From positions 26,590-90,589 of the forward strand of contig CAYORT010000011.1 in the NCBI GenBank assembly GCA_964406465.1: a stretch of 64,000 bases of DNA, given 5' to 3'. Numbering within the stretch: the first letter of the stretch is position 1; the number at the start of each line of letters is the position of its first letter. Below the pieces are notes generated by a model, which was given only the letters and a program-made list of their open reading frames with translations, did no database searches and was not told where the DNA came from. Source of the stretch: JAHEZL01 sp964406465 (GTDB lineage: Bacteria > Bacteroidota > Bacteroidia > Flavobacteriales_C > GCA-002722245). The translations under genes were made by a program, and so were the position numbers. Below, one piece after another: positions 19,301 through 27,081 of this stretch.

Positions 19301-19687
19301 CTCAATGGCAAGTTTAAACGAATAATTTAATTGATAGGCTTTACCCAAGTAGTAGTATGACAAAACATCAACACCTAGTTTACCTGCTGCTATTTTCAAA
19401 TGTTTTAAAGCCTCTTCCTTATCGGCACCAGCGTACAATAAACATACGCCATATTTGTAGCTATAATCGGCAACATCGGGATGATTACTTGAAAGCTGAG
19501 TATATAAATCTACTGCTTCTGTATATTTTTTTTCAGCAAATAGCTTTTCCGCCTGCTTAATCATATCGGCCTCCGACTTAAAGCCATCTACGAACGCTAC
19601 TGTTAAGGAAACAAATAAGAAAAAAAGTAAGGTTCGGTAAATATTTTTTACCGAGAAGGGAAACGATGTATTATGTTTAAAATTCAA
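13313..19687 (-). CDS. giant PorE-like envelope protein: TPR, PD40 propeller, CRD, coiled coil, three SPOR domains
   Basis: A 2124-residue exported protein; a hydrophobic signal lies at about 18-36. Domains in order: TPR-like helices (40-150); PD40/WD40-like propeller (about 205-345, motifs VLYFASKGHNSLGGYDIF and VAYFSSSR); carboxypeptidase-regulatory-like domain (about 358-440); a very long Lys/Glu/Gln/Ala-rich coiled-coil region (about 540-1690) broken by Asn/Ser/Thr/Ala linkers; and three SPOR domains (about 1790-1865, 1925-2000, 2035-2110; openings YTVQVGAF, YTVQIGVF, FKVQVGAF). The first three domains are in the order of the T9SS protein PorE, but the C-terminal OmpA domain is replaced by SPOR domains, which bind denuded peptidoglycan. 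A structural envelope role is inferred. Monocistronic; stop at 13313. Confidence 0.8.
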   Translation of the reverse strand: MNFKHNTSFPFSVKNIYRTLLFFLFVSLTVAFVDGFKSEADMIKQAEKLFAEKKYTEAVDLYTQLSSNHPDVADYSYKYGVCLLYAGADKEEALKHLKIAAGKLGVDVLSYYYLGKAYQLNYSFKLAIEAYNSFKSRAPVKLLKEYDVSQLIKQCEEGKSVIQDIQSIHVLSKKEVSRADFYYAYDLAAIDRKVIVKSDEFKTKLDKKLNETTYIVHSPRVKEVYFSSYGEKGEAGKDIYKVVLFADNTKSAPLNVGPAINTPFDEDYPYLHPNGRVLYFASKGHNSLGGYDIFRCELDTNTMLWGPAVNMGFAVNSPDDDILYVTDMGENVAYFSSSRASAKGEITVYKILPAKDRVENTIIKGEILVEGNKQRNATITVTNSENGELVGVFKSNEKSGTYTMTLASNSKYKFSVQANGYAAHEEIVVLPAKKVAPIVNQKIQLKKSPTETMALTNVMQSMVDEVAFNEIYRKGASLDVNTNKDVGFNTLPVVKKTETSANNSSATSNSSTTSNTNAANSANTVKEDKKEVTSTSMVSEAYDDALDLEKEYNKLKEEAEAADYVYRVKNDEANEAKQEIVDLTRQMNQTSNAEEKKKIQADIDNKVKELRRKAKEASITEHYAEQKKLEMQNKQEEAAAAKQYADVIKEAVETKNSDKAIVKLEEQRKKLEEIQERNSQSGEVSMEQSLAATKSNKEQEIKSTEVEIQKIDQAIKTIEADQKNLKKQIDATKNQQIKDELTLQLNETKEELAARQSDRMIAEAQLAAIKSETPESTETQVVADLQQKVNEVKQQDVAVLEAERKKQAAANKAQTASATTASNNSSNATSNSTKSVPNTKEDVSATLAKLDTVGKKSTPAEKYNDEMQKAAMTLDLVNSNKQEQVIMEGALKSAKSENAKAQAQKRIDELKVEEEKKNKEILNYLANANKIKEESKLTPQQIAAAPNKVDEKRIASVQSYTQALPNSNQAANNTNLAAANASQSVSNTNQSTAASNPAANASAQTNTTSSNNNQTSNGSNATATANNTSQATQNAVAAANTNNAQTVKKDTVKAKDIFPPNFKAENAGKEELSAAAFSSFGIKPQGAVAVSEDASVKSHTNNAKVAENQALNLMSQAEQKRELEAASTNLEEKKKLNKEIADLEKQAQEKELVAADNYFLANRAQYDLNQASINKAIGEGKLKVDAAKLTEIENNWLKALVVREKIKTAKDFKEKVIIINEANQKESEVIAKQQEILKGISQSPVVVDNQSRTVKSDTATKEVAFKDKPTASKVNEAFGVTPTDHVYSKDEQVQTALSAVNTLEEDAAKNYEEAQALKQQAAASEKKSQAKKLNKESVKKIKLGRAKMKQAMAKRAELNKTESEANKTKIQDAVAKKEIVLTDKQSKELQTADEQFKKAEELRLKAKKTKSFAGQTDLNNQANSVETAALDMQRKVLEGKTDDAPKVAKMTPADSLKAKNVEIKDDVRNNQIALDQNQNRINVVQNNNLTAQQKDEVIKLQKEVNALIAQSKEKEIEAASSKDLTIATATLNHADELKKQAIVKQQQILAIKENKPVVTEVAKVDTAKSTTNSTNAVAVNANKKAPEATKEYNTMLKEAQDMEKEISSEIEKYAQLKKEAKNYQVQSEQALANGKVDEAERLRKLANQKEEQALQSAQLIDNSRLEAKAKREEAKIYLQSLNPQVANEVQNKASDKNAQTDVFVNYKEKTDKDVAATSTAATTAKQPGDQPKNNNVAVTKIDVNNSPLFGEKANDVQGAVVKDQFEIKSDVVYSAAQPIPVDAPLPDGLIYTVQVGAFRNPIPQDLFKGISPLYGEKTPMGFIRYTAGTFRSFKAATIAKDKIRQMGYPDAFVVPYYNGKRISMDQADQVTAKADIKQQNALQVIEAREVEAMNKVEVKNPVNNVVNAVEANANRAESSEVTSSDKVFYTVQIGVFSKEIKKGSIYDMQPLNVERTANGLLRYSVGKYDNIEAANKRKAEINAAGIGDAFVTAYKNGQRIAVADAQANTATIAATNNATSTANTTTANNAANAGGIVFKVQVGAFAKEVPVETTTLFFNLPSKVEYYKDVNGITIFNVGNFTNVEDARKLKDQVIAAGLKDAFLVAYQGKEKISVEKALELLKK

Positions 19688-19778
19688 CTTGATGTACCTC
19701 TTACGACCTACACTAACAAAAGTAACAATTTTAAGATGCGAAACAGAAGAATAGTTTATAAATACTAACAGCTACGCG

Positions 19779-20417
19779 TTAAGTTCTCTTCTTGATTAGG
19801 TAGGTTTTGTTCTCAACGCCTTGAATGAGTCGCGTAATATTCTTTTGATGAGTAACTAAAACCAACACTGCAATTACAGCAGAAAAGACCTTTAAAGACA
19901 AGGCTTGTCCTTCAAAAACAAAATTGATCAATACAGGAAAAAATAGCCCCGCCAGCATCGAACCCAACGATACGTATTTCGAAATAATTAAAACTATCAA
20001 GAACAAAACTACGGCAATCAAAGCCGCTTCCCACATTACCGCAAATACAATTCCTAGCAGAGTAGCAATTCCCTTCCCTCCCCTAAATGCCGCAAAAACC
20101 GGAAATATATGTCCGAGTAACGCCGCTATCCCCAACGCCAACATCAAATTCATAAAAGGATTATCTGTTTCCACATGTTTTATAACATTTTGCAAATAAG
20201 CCAATTTAACTGCCGCAAATCCTTTTAAAACATCAATAGTAAGTACAGCAATCCCCGCTTTCTTACCTAAAACTCTAAAAGTATTCGTTGCGCCAGCATT
20301 ACCAGAACCATACTCCCTAACGTCAATTTTAAAAAAGTACTTACCAATCCATACCGCCGATGGTATAGAGCCTAAGATATATGCGGATAGAAGAAGTATT
20401 ACATTAATAAGGGTCAT
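19779..20417 (-). CDS. plsY: acyl-phosphate:glycerol-3-phosphate acyltransferase
   Basis: Membrane enzyme of 212 residues that acylates glycerol-3-phosphate from acyl-phosphate, the first step of phospholipid synthesis. Three family motifs are visible: GSIPSAVWIG, the GSGNAGATNTFR loop, and FRGGKGIATLLG. Five or so membrane helices fit the family topology. The frame starts at the ATG at 20417 with no overlap to neighbours. Confidence 0.95.
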   Translation of the reverse strand: MTLINVILLLSAYILGSIPSAVWIGKYFFKIDVREYGSGNAGATNTFRVLGKKAGIAVLTIDVLKGFAAVKLAYLQNVIKHVETDNPFMNLMLALGIAALLGHIFPVFAAFRGGKGIATLLGIVFAVMWEAALIAVVLFLIVLIISKYVSLGSMLAGLFFPVLINFVFEGQALSLKVFSAVIAVLVLVTHQKNITRLIQGVENKTYLIKKRT

Positions 20418-20510
20418 TTCCTCTTTTTAAGCGCGGTGAAGGTAATTAATAATGATAAGTCTGCAAAGCATGCGGCTTCCAAGAAATTAACACATCCATT
20501 TTAAAAAAGT

Positions 20511-20546
20511 AAAATCCCCGTCTATCTATTGACAGACGGGGATTTT
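20511..20546 (-). terminator. intrinsic terminator after siaC
   Basis: Perfect 13-base-pair stem (AAAATCCCCGTCT / AGACGGGGATTTT) with a ten-base loop; on the minus strand it is followed by a T-rich run. It lies 17 bases after the siaC-like stop. Confidence 0.8.
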
Positions 20547-20562
20547 AAAGGCTTTTCATTTG

Positions 20563-20943
20563 TTAATTAGTGACCTCTATCATTTTAAAAGGCACTTTAA
20601 TGATTGCTTGGTAATCTTCACCAGCCTCTAACATATCCTCATCATCCTCTTCATAAAACCAATTGATAACCACATCTTTACCTGTTTTATGAATTGACTC
20701 TAATTTTTTGAATAAATCTAAAATACATTTAGATGAACTTGTGTTGAAGTACTCAAGCTGAATATTCACACTTGTTTTATCTTTTGGCTCGTGAGAGTAC
20801 TTATCTAGCGACTCTACAACCGGCTTGTAAAACTCAATAGAGTTTTCGGGAATAGATCTTCCCTTTAATTCCAATAACCCCGCCTCTGAATCGAAAATAA
20901 TAGTGGGCGTTTTCGATGTTCCTTCAATTGTAATTTTGTCCAT
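20563..20943 (-). CDS. siaC: SiaC-family regulatory phosphoprotein (DUF1987)
   Basis: A 126-residue protein matching the SiaC/DUF1987 family. In Pseudomonas aeruginosa SiaC is phosphorylated by the SiaB kinase on T68 and, when unphosphorylated, activates the diguanylate cyclase SiaD. Here the equivalent stretch YFNTSSSK places a threonine exactly at residue 68. The gene follows the SiaB-like kinase with a three-base gap, so they form a two-gene operon closed by a terminator. No SiaA phosphatase or SiaD cyclase gene is within the window, so the output is unknown. Confidence 0.8.
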   Translation of the reverse strand: MDKITIEGTSKTPTIIFDSEAGLLELKGRSIPENSIEFYKPVVESLDKYSHEPKDKTSVNIQLEYFNTSSSKCILDLFKKLESIHKTGKDVVINWFYEEDDEDMLEAGEDYQAIIKVPFKMIEVTN

Positions 20944-20946
20944 AAC

Positions 20947-21525
20947 CTATTGTGAAATTTTAATATATAAACTAAAAAATGAAAAGTTTTCGTCGATCTT
21001 TAAAAACTCGTAGTTTAATTTCTGACCACTTTTTCTAGCAATATCGATAAACCCTAATCCTCCGCCACCTTTCTCTGAAAATCCTTCTAAACTTAACACA
21101 TCTTGATAATACTGTTTTAGCTCATCCTTATCCATTGCGTTAATTCTATCTATGCGTGCTTGTAAACCAGGAACTTTATCTGATTTAACAAAATTACCAG
21201 TCATTATATTATACTCTACGGTATTCTTGCTAATCATAAAAATGGCTTGCTTCTTACCTTCATCTCCAGCTGCGTCGGTGCGCATTTCATCTCTGTGATG
21301 ATATAAATTTTGCAAGCATTCAACCAAGACATTGTATACCTTTTTACGCACTTTGGGCTGCTCATCAATATTTTCTAGCTTGGTTTCCATGATTTGAAGC
21401 ATGGAAGAAAGGAGTTCGGAAGTGATATCCCCTTTGAATGACAGCATGATATCATTGTGTTCCATTTTTTTATAGAAACTGTAGATATCAAACTTTATTG
21501 CGGTCTTTTCTGAAATGTTACTCAC
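20947..21525 (-). CDS. siaB: SiaB-family protein kinase
   Basis: A 192-residue GHKL-fold kinase-like protein. The N-box-like segment (VECLQNLYHH) and a glycine-rich G box (EKGGGGLGFIDIARKSG) are visible, as expected for an anti-sigma/histidine-kinase-type ATPase fold. In the Sia system this enzyme phosphorylates SiaC. It is the first gene of the pair and is divergent from the methyltransferase gene, with about 139 bases between starts. The assignment of activity is from family knowledge. Confidence 0.78.
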   Translation of the reverse strand: MSNISEKTAIKFDIYSFYKKMEHNDIMLSFKGDITSELLSSMLQIMETKLENIDEQPKVRKKVYNVLVECLQNLYHHRDEMRTDAAGDEGKKQAIFMISKNTVEYNIMTGNFVKSDKVPGLQARIDRINAMDKDELKQYYQDVLSLEGFSEKGGGGLGFIDIARKSGQKLNYEFLKIDENFSFFSLYIKISQ

Positions 21526-21638
21526 TAATGTGCATTTTGTCGTTGAACGCTAGAAACTCATTTGGGTTTCACTCATAAGCAAATCTAAATAATTTCGCGC
21601 ATTTTAAAAATAATCAACGTAAATACTATTTGGAATCG

Positions 21639-21646
21639 TATTTTTG
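21639..21646 (+). promoter_or_regulatory. candidate -7 element (TATTTTTG)
   Basis: Matches TAnnTTTG and lies 18 bases before the methyltransferase ATG. No good -33 element at standard spacing. Confidence 0.3.
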
Positions 21647-21664
21647 TTGAAAGCAAATTATAAG

Positions 21665-22387
21665 ATGCAGTGGTTCGAATCATGGTTTAACACCCCCTTT
21701 TACCATCAACTATATAGAAATAGAAATGAGCAAGAAGCTCATGATTTTCTTAAAAAACTCATTCCACACCTTAGCCAAAACAAGAACGCTAAGTTTCTCG
21801 ATATTTGTTGCGGAAAAGGTCGACATGCACAGGTAATCAATGAATCAGGTTTTGAAGTGATTGGCTACGACTTATCTGAAAACAGCATCTTAGAAGCCAG
21901 AAAATTAGAAAATGAAAGATTGCATTTCTATGTTCACGACATGCGCCAACAATTTTATTCGAATTATTTCGATTTTGCTTTGAATTTATTCACCAGTTTC
22001 GGCTATTTCACTACTTCAAATGATAATCTTAAAGCCCTTAAATCAGCAAACATCGCTCTCAAAAAAAACGGAGTATTAGTGATCGACTTTATGAACGCCC
22101 TTAAAGTGAGAAAAAATATTGTTCAAGAAGAAATAAAAACAATCGACTCGCTTGAATTTACGCTGAAGAAAAAAATTGAAAACAACAGAATTGTAAAAGA
22201 AATCTTCTTTGAAAAAAACGGAGAGAAATTCAATTATGCCGAAAAAGTGGAATTACTTGAATTGAATGATTTTAAAGGCTTATTAGCTAAAAGCGGATTT
22301 GAAATTCGTGAAATATATGGCAATTATAAGCTCGAATCATTTAATGAAGATTCAGACAGATTAATTATCTTGGCCACGAAATTATGA
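21665..22387 (+). CDS. class I SAM-dependent methyltransferase
   Basis: A 240-residue methyltransferase of the Methyltransf_25/11 type. The SAM-binding motif I is FLDICCGKGRHA, followed by an acidic strand end (VIGYDLSEN) and a post-motif FDFALNLFTSFGYF. The substrate is not evident. I start it at ATG 21665 (MQWFESWFNTP) rather than the in-frame TTG at 21644. Its TGA overlaps the ATG of the following ZIP transporter (ATGA at 22384-22387), so the two are translationally coupled. Confidence 0.82.
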   Translation: MQWFESWFNTPFYHQLYRNRNEQEAHDFLKKLIPHLSQNKNAKFLDICCGKGRHAQVINESGFEVIGYDLSENSILEARKLENERLHFYVHDMRQQFYSNYFDFALNLFTSFGYFTTSNDNLKALKSANIALKKNGVLVIDFMNALKVRKNIVQEEIKTIDSLEFTLKKKIENNRIVKEIFFEKNGEKFNYAEKVELLELNDFKGLLAKSGFEIREIYGNYKLESFNEDSDRLIILATKL

Positions 22388-23091
22388 TGATCAATTCCGA
22401 ATATTTTGTTTTAGTAGCCGCAGTAATGATTGTGGCTGTAATCTTTCTATACGGGAAAAATCTTTCTGTAAATACTACTAAACTATTAAATGCATTTAGT
22501 GCCGCCTTCTTGATAGCCATTTGTTTCACTGAAATTTTACCAGAAAGTTATCATTTAAACCATGAATACACCGGAATTTTTGTTATTGTAGGCTTCTTAC
22601 TACAGCTAATTTTAGGAGTATTTTCGGGCGGTATTGAACACGGGCATTCACACCATCACAAACACGGAATTCCTTACGCAGTGCTATTTAGCCTAGGAGC
22701 GCACGCATTTATTGAAGGCATGCCTTTGAATGAACACACGCATGATGCTCATGAATCTTTGCATCACGCAATGATTACAGGAATTCTAATTCACAACGTT
22801 CCCATTACCATTGTACTCACAAGCATGCTGAAACATTCTGGTATAAACAATCTCAAAACCTTAATTATCTTATTTGTATTCTCTTTATTGAGTCCTTTGG
22901 GAGCAACTGTTGCAAACTTTTGGTTCATTTCACCCGAAAATCTAGCAATTCCATTGGCCTTGGTTGCTGGTATATTGCTACACATTAGCACCACTATTTT
23001 ATTTGAATCGGCCGATTCTCACAAATTCAATATGGTTAAAATGGGGGTTATTCTTTTGGGGTTAGCCGCCGCTTTATTGGTACATCATTAA
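22384..23091 (+). CDS. ZIP-family metal transporter
   Basis: A 235-residue membrane protein with about seven or eight helices. The ZIP signature in helices IV-V is visible: GAHAFIEGMPL and, later, HNVPITI, each supplying metal-binding histidines. A histidine-rich loop (HGHSHHHKHG) lies between helices III and IV, as expected for zinc sensing or binding. It is coupled to the upstream methyltransferase by a four-base overlap. Zinc or another divalent cation is the probable substrate; uptake is inferred from the family. Confidence 0.88.
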   Translation: MMINSEYFVLVAAVMIVAVIFLYGKNLSVNTTKLLNAFSAAFLIAICFTEILPESYHLNHEYTGIFVIVGFLLQLILGVFSGGIEHGHSHHHKHGIPYAVLFSLGAHAFIEGMPLNEHTHDAHESLHHAMITGILIHNVPITIVLTSMLKHSGINNLKTLIILFVFSLLSPLGATVANFWFISPENLAIPLALVAGILLHISTTILFESADSHKFNMVKMGVILLGLAAALLVHH

Positions 23092-23108
23092 AATCTATTA
23101 AAACATCC

Positions 23109-23138
23109 TTGCTTGAGCAAGTTTATATTTTACTTTTG
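23109..23138 (+). promoter_or_regulatory. candidate promoter of the peroxiredoxin gene
   Basis: A TTG at 23109-23111 is followed after 19 bases by TACTTTTG (23131-23138), a good match to the Bacteroidota -33/-7 promoter with correct spacing. It lies 25 bases before the ATG. A short palindrome (CTTGCTTGAGCAAG) overlaps the -33 element and may be an operator. Confidence 0.5.
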
Positions 23139-23163
23139 AATTCATAACCAAAATTTAAAAATC

Positions 23164-23796
23164 ATGGCAGTATTAGTAGGAAAAAAAGCTCCTTTATTCA
23201 AAGCAAACGCTGTAGTTAATGGCGGAGAATTCGTAAGTGATTTCTCATTAGAACAATTCATTGGAAAGAAAAACGTGGTATTCTTCTTCTATCCACTTGA
23301 CTTTACTTTTGTTTGCCCTACAGAACTTCACGCATTTCAAGAAAGATTGGCCGATTTCGAAAAGAAAAACACTGTAGTAGTAGGCTGTTCAGTTGACTCT
23401 AAATATTCTCACTGGGCGTGGTTAAACACCCCTAAAAAACAAGGTGGTATTCAAGGTGTTACTTACCCATTGGTTGCCGACTTATCTAAATCGATAGCTG
23501 AGAACTACGATGTTTTAGCTGGAGAATACAGCATCAACGAAAATGGCGAAACAACATTTGAAGGTGCTCCTCAATCATACCGAGGATTATTCCTAATTGA
23601 TAAAAATGGTGTGGTTAGACATCAAGTTGTTAACGACTTCCCACTAGGAAGAAGCATTGACGAAGCTTTAAGAATGGTAGATGCATTAAATTTCTATGAA
23701 ACAAACGGCGAAGTTTGTCCTGCAAACTGGACTGAAGGAAAAGATGCTATGAAAGAAAATGCAGCTGGTGTAGCTGATTATTTATCGAAACACTAA
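23164..23796 (+). CDS. 2-Cys peroxiredoxin (AhpC/Prx1 type)
   Basis: A 210-residue thiol peroxidase that reduces hydrogen peroxide and organic peroxides. The peroxidatic cysteine is C51 in FTFVCPTE, and the resolving cysteine is in GEVCPANW near residue 190, both intact. Length fits the typical 2-Cys Prx1/AhpC class. The gene has its own candidate promoter and a terminator immediately after it. The reductant (AhpF or thioredoxin) is not encoded nearby. Confidence 0.95.
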   Translation: MAVLVGKKAPLFKANAVVNGGEFVSDFSLEQFIGKKNVVFFFYPLDFTFVCPTELHAFQERLADFEKKNTVVVGCSVDSKYSHWAWLNTPKKQGGIQGVTYPLVADLSKSIAENYDVLAGEYSINENGETTFEGAPQSYRGLFLIDKNGVVRHQVVNDFPLGRSIDEALRMVDALNFYETNGEVCPANWTEGKDAMKENAAGVADYLSKH

Positions 23797-23821
23797 TTAG
23801 CAAATAGCTTAAATATAGAAT

Positions 23822-23855
23822 GCCCCGAAGAATTAAATTCTTCGAGGCTTTTTTT
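23822..23855. terminator. terminator between peroxiredoxin and DUF4249 genes
   Basis: A 13-base stem (GCCCCGAAGAATT / AATTCTTCGAGGC) with a one-base loop centre and a single C-A mismatch, followed by seven T on the plus strand. On the minus strand the mismatch becomes a U-G pair. It lies between convergent genes and overlaps the last bases of the DUF4249 frame's stop. Confidence 0.8.
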
Positions 23856-24735
23856 AATAGTTATTGATATCAATGACTTTTACATCGGGATCATAAGCGC
23901 TAAAAAATCCGTATCCATTCGTAATGTTAGTTGGAACATTAACAGGCTCTCTAAACAATTGACCAATGATTCCGTCAATCTTATCTTGAGCACTTAAATA
24001 GTTATAATAACCTTCACTAATATTCGCTAAAGTCACACCAATGGTGTCGCTTTCCGATACTCCCTTTAGATTTAGTTCAATAGTTATTTCATCTGTATTG
24101 TAAACCAAATCATTGATCAACTGACTTTGAATCAACTGATTTCTCCCTGAATTAAAAGGAAATGAATTTACATCAAGATTTGCAACAGATGCATTGCTTT
24201 GCGCTTTATAAACATTCACCAAATAGTAGTTTGGACCAGCAAGATCAGTAAAAGTGTATCTCAATTTCACTGAATTATCTGCTTGAACCAGTGGATAAAT
24301 CGTATCAAAAACAACACCTGGTAACATGGTTGTAACAGATGACACACTTTCATTTAACTGCGGATCATATACATTAAGCTCATATTTCTCATAAGGGATT
24401 TGCAAAACAGATGCACTCACATACAAGCCGGGAATGGTATCTACCGCATGAAGTGTGTCTATCTGACCAGCATATTTTACTGTCACTATCGCATTGGTAA
24501 CAATAACTTCGTCAATAAAAGCATCGGAAACATTGTTGGTACCGGGAATAAAAATATCGTGCTTCAAAGCTGTAAATGACCTAGTAACCAATACCCCTAA
24601 TACTGTTTGTGGAACCACCTGAGAGGCAATCACCAATTTTGAAGGAGCGGCCTCTAAACTTATTTCAAGAGGTTTTGGCCTACAGGATACTATAGCAAAA
24701 AACACTATTGATAATATGATCAAATTCTTCTTCAT
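23854..24735 (-). CDS. DUF4249 family lipoprotein
   Basis: A 293-residue lipoprotein: the signal peptide ends in a lipobox (FFAIVSC), and the rest is strand-rich with the DUF4249 N-terminal pattern (KLVIASQVVPQTVLGVLVTRS). Such proteins are typically encoded next to a TonB-dependent receptor in Bacteroidota and are thought to be surface or periplasmic partners of it. The start codon overlaps the stop of the receptor gene (ATG 24735 against stop 24732), which supports coupled translation. The ligand is unknown. Confidence 0.8.
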   Translation of the reverse strand: MKKNLIILSIVFFAIVSCRPKPLEISLEAAPSKLVIASQVVPQTVLGVLVTRSFTALKHDIFIPGTNNVSDAFIDEVIVTNAIVTVKYAGQIDTLHAVDTIPGLYVSASVLQIPYEKYELNVYDPQLNESVSSVTTMLPGVVFDTIYPLVQADNSVKLRYTFTDLAGPNYYLVNVYKAQSNASVANLDVNSFPFNSGRNQLIQSQLINDLVYNTDEITIELNLKGVSESDTIGVTLANISEGYYNYLSAQDKIDGIIGQLFREPVNVPTNITNGYGFFSAYDPDVKVIDINNY

Positions 24736-27041
24736 ATCTTAAAATTAAATGCAAAATAAGGTACTACACCAAATAAACCAGGCTGCTGATAAGTTAAGGA
24801 TCCATTGGTAGATCTACCAACCTCAACAACAAATGGACTTGCCCTGTTATACAAATTATAAACGCCTAACACCAATTCATATTTAAACTTCTTTTCCCTT
24901 GGAGAAAAGTACGTTGCGCTAACATCTAGTCGATGAGTTGGCGACATTGTAACAGCATTTCTTGATGTATAAATTGGAACCAAATTCACATCTGTTAGTG
25001 AGGAATTTGGTATCAAATATTGTCCGATTTGCGCTGTAAATCTTGCCCCCGTCATGTAAACCCAAACAGCAGAGAAATTCCATTTTTTACTTGGAGTATA
25101 ATTTAGCACTACAGAAAGATCGTGCCTTCTATCAAACCTAGAATAGAAAGCTTTTCCACCGTTTAACTCATCGAAATAATTTAACGACCAAGAGAGCGTA
25201 TAAGCAATCCACCCGTTTAATTTACCAGCATTCTTTTGCAAGAAAAATTCGGCTCCATAAGCTTCTGCTTTTCCAAATAAAATTTCTTGTTCAAAATTAT
25301 CATTCAAAAGAATTTCAGCTCCTTCTTTATACTGAATAACATTGTACATTTTTTTATAATATCCCTCCACAATAAACTTTAAGTTAGTTTTAGGAATATT
25401 CCATTCTCCTCCAGCAGAATACTGATCACTGTAAAGAGGTTTAACTTGATGCGTAACCGGATACCACAAATCGGTAGGCAAACTAACTGTTGAACTCGAT
25501 ACTAAATGCATGTATTGACGCATTCTTGAATAACTGCCTTTAATTGAAATACTGGGTTTTAGTTGATATGCGAATCCTAGTCGAGGCTCTAATCCCAAAT
25601 AAGGAGTTCCTTGAACAATAGCACCAGAGGTTCTTAAACCATAATTCACCAACCATTTTGCACTCACCTTATATTGATCAGAGGCATAGGCTGCAAATTC
25701 TGTCATATAAATTGGCGTTGGTTTTCTGCTCTTTATAAACTCTGTAATTTCACCACTTGTACTAATGAAATTTGGAGTGAAAACATGCGCAATGCTATTG
25801 GCGCCAAACTTTATAAAATGCCTGTTATTTAAATAATAACTATAATCTACTTTAGCTCCCCAATCGCGAATGGTAGATCGCACCAAGATGGAATTACCCG
25901 AAAACTGACCACTAACGTCGTACCCAAAGTCAGTGGTTATCAATGCATAATTCGCGAACAACTTAGAGCTATGCTCTCTATTTATTCTTAGCGTTGCTGT
26001 TGAATTGAGCAAATTGAAACCAAATCCCGATAATGTTCCATAATGATCATCGTGTTCTTGACTAATGTTTAGCACATCATTTCCAAAATAACCGCTTAAA
26101 TACAATCTGGTTTTACTGTTTAGTTTATAATTAAGCTTACCATTGATATCGTAGAAATAATAAGGCACAGGGAAGTTTGCCATTTTCGACAGTTGATCAA
26201 TGTAAGAACGTCGCCCTCCTATCATGTAAGAAATTGTATCCTTTTTGATGGGACCTTGCACTGTAAATCTAGACGATAGCAAACCTATTCCTCCTTCAAC
26301 TTCTGTTTTCTGCATGTTACCGTCCTCTGTTCTTATATCTATTACAGAAGACAATCTACCTCCATATTGCGCATCAAATCCTCCTTTCATGAGTTTTACA
26401 TCTTTAATTGCATCGTTATTAAAAACGGAAAAGAAACCGAGCAAATGGCCGGGATTGTAAACTGGGGCATCGTCTAATAAAATTAAATTCTGATCTGTAT
26501 TCCCTCCTCTAACATAAATTCCGTTCGTCCCCTCTTGTCCCGATTTTACACCTGGCATCAGCTGCATAATCTTTAATGGATCTGTTTCACCTGCGAAACT
26601 TGGCATAGTGTTCAACTTCTTAGCATCAATATTAATTTGTCCGAATGACGCACTGCTATTCTCTGTTTTCTTAGCTACATTTATCTTTATCTCCTTTAGT
26701 TGGGTAACAGCTACCGACATAGAAATGTTTAGTGTAGTATCTTTATTTAGTTTGAAGCGATGATTGACCTGAGCGTACCCAACATAACTAAAACTTATTG
26801 CTGCACTATCTCCACTTATGGTTACAGAATAAAAGCCAAATGAATTGGTGGTAGAACCAACATGATTCTTTTCGTCAAAAACAGTTACACCAATCATACT
26901 TTCCCTGCTCGCAGAATCAACTACATATCCTTTCACAACATGACTTTGCGAATGAACAAATTGAAAAACGAAGAAGAAAAATATGAAGACTAAAATTCTC
27001 AATGTGGTAAAGGTTTTTAGATTAAGTTGAAAGCACTCCAT
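24732..27041 (-). CDS. TonB-dependent receptor with carboxypeptidase-regulatory-like domain
   Basis: A 769-residue outer-membrane receptor. A signal peptide is followed by a carboxypeptidase-regulatory-like domain (about 28-110, VVKGYVVDSASRESMIGVTV), a plug (about 120-230, with NGIYVRGGNTDQNLILLDD) and a 22-strand-type barrel ending in a terminal phenylalanine-rich strand (FAFNFKI). I start it at ATG 27041; GTG at 27050 is the other option. It overlaps the DUF4249 gene and lies 40 bases after the XRE-S24 gene. It does not have a SusD partner, so polysaccharide uptake is not implied; the substrate is unknown. Confidence 0.9.
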   Translation of the reverse strand: MECFQLNLKTFTTLRILVFIFFFFVFQFVHSQSHVVKGYVVDSASRESMIGVTVFDEKNHVGSTTNSFGFYSVTISGDSAAISFSYVGYAQVNHRFKLNKDTTLNISMSVAVTQLKEIKINVAKKTENSSASFGQINIDAKKLNTMPSFAGETDPLKIMQLMPGVKSGQEGTNGIYVRGGNTDQNLILLDDAPVYNPGHLLGFFSVFNNDAIKDVKLMKGGFDAQYGGRLSSVIDIRTEDGNMQKTEVEGGIGLLSSRFTVQGPIKKDTISYMIGGRRSYIDQLSKMANFPVPYYFYDINGKLNYKLNSKTRLYLSGYFGNDVLNISQEHDDHYGTLSGFGFNLLNSTATLRINREHSSKLFANYALITTDFGYDVSGQFSGNSILVRSTIRDWGAKVDYSYYLNNRHFIKFGANSIAHVFTPNFISTSGEITEFIKSRKPTPIYMTEFAAYASDQYKVSAKWLVNYGLRTSGAIVQGTPYLGLEPRLGFAYQLKPSISIKGSYSRMRQYMHLVSSSTVSLPTDLWYPVTHQVKPLYSDQYSAGGEWNIPKTNLKFIVEGYYKKMYNVIQYKEGAEILLNDNFEQEILFGKAEAYGAEFFLQKNAGKLNGWIAYTLSWSLNYFDELNGGKAFYSRFDRRHDLSVVLNYTPSKKWNFSAVWVYMTGARFTAQIGQYLIPNSSLTDVNLVPIYTSRNAVTMSPTHRLDVSATYFSPREKKFKYELVLGVYNLYNRASPFVVEVGRSTNGSLTYQQPGLFGVVPYFAFNFKI

Positions 27042-27081
27042 TTTCAACACTAATGCTTATACCTTAAACCGATGTTAAGGG

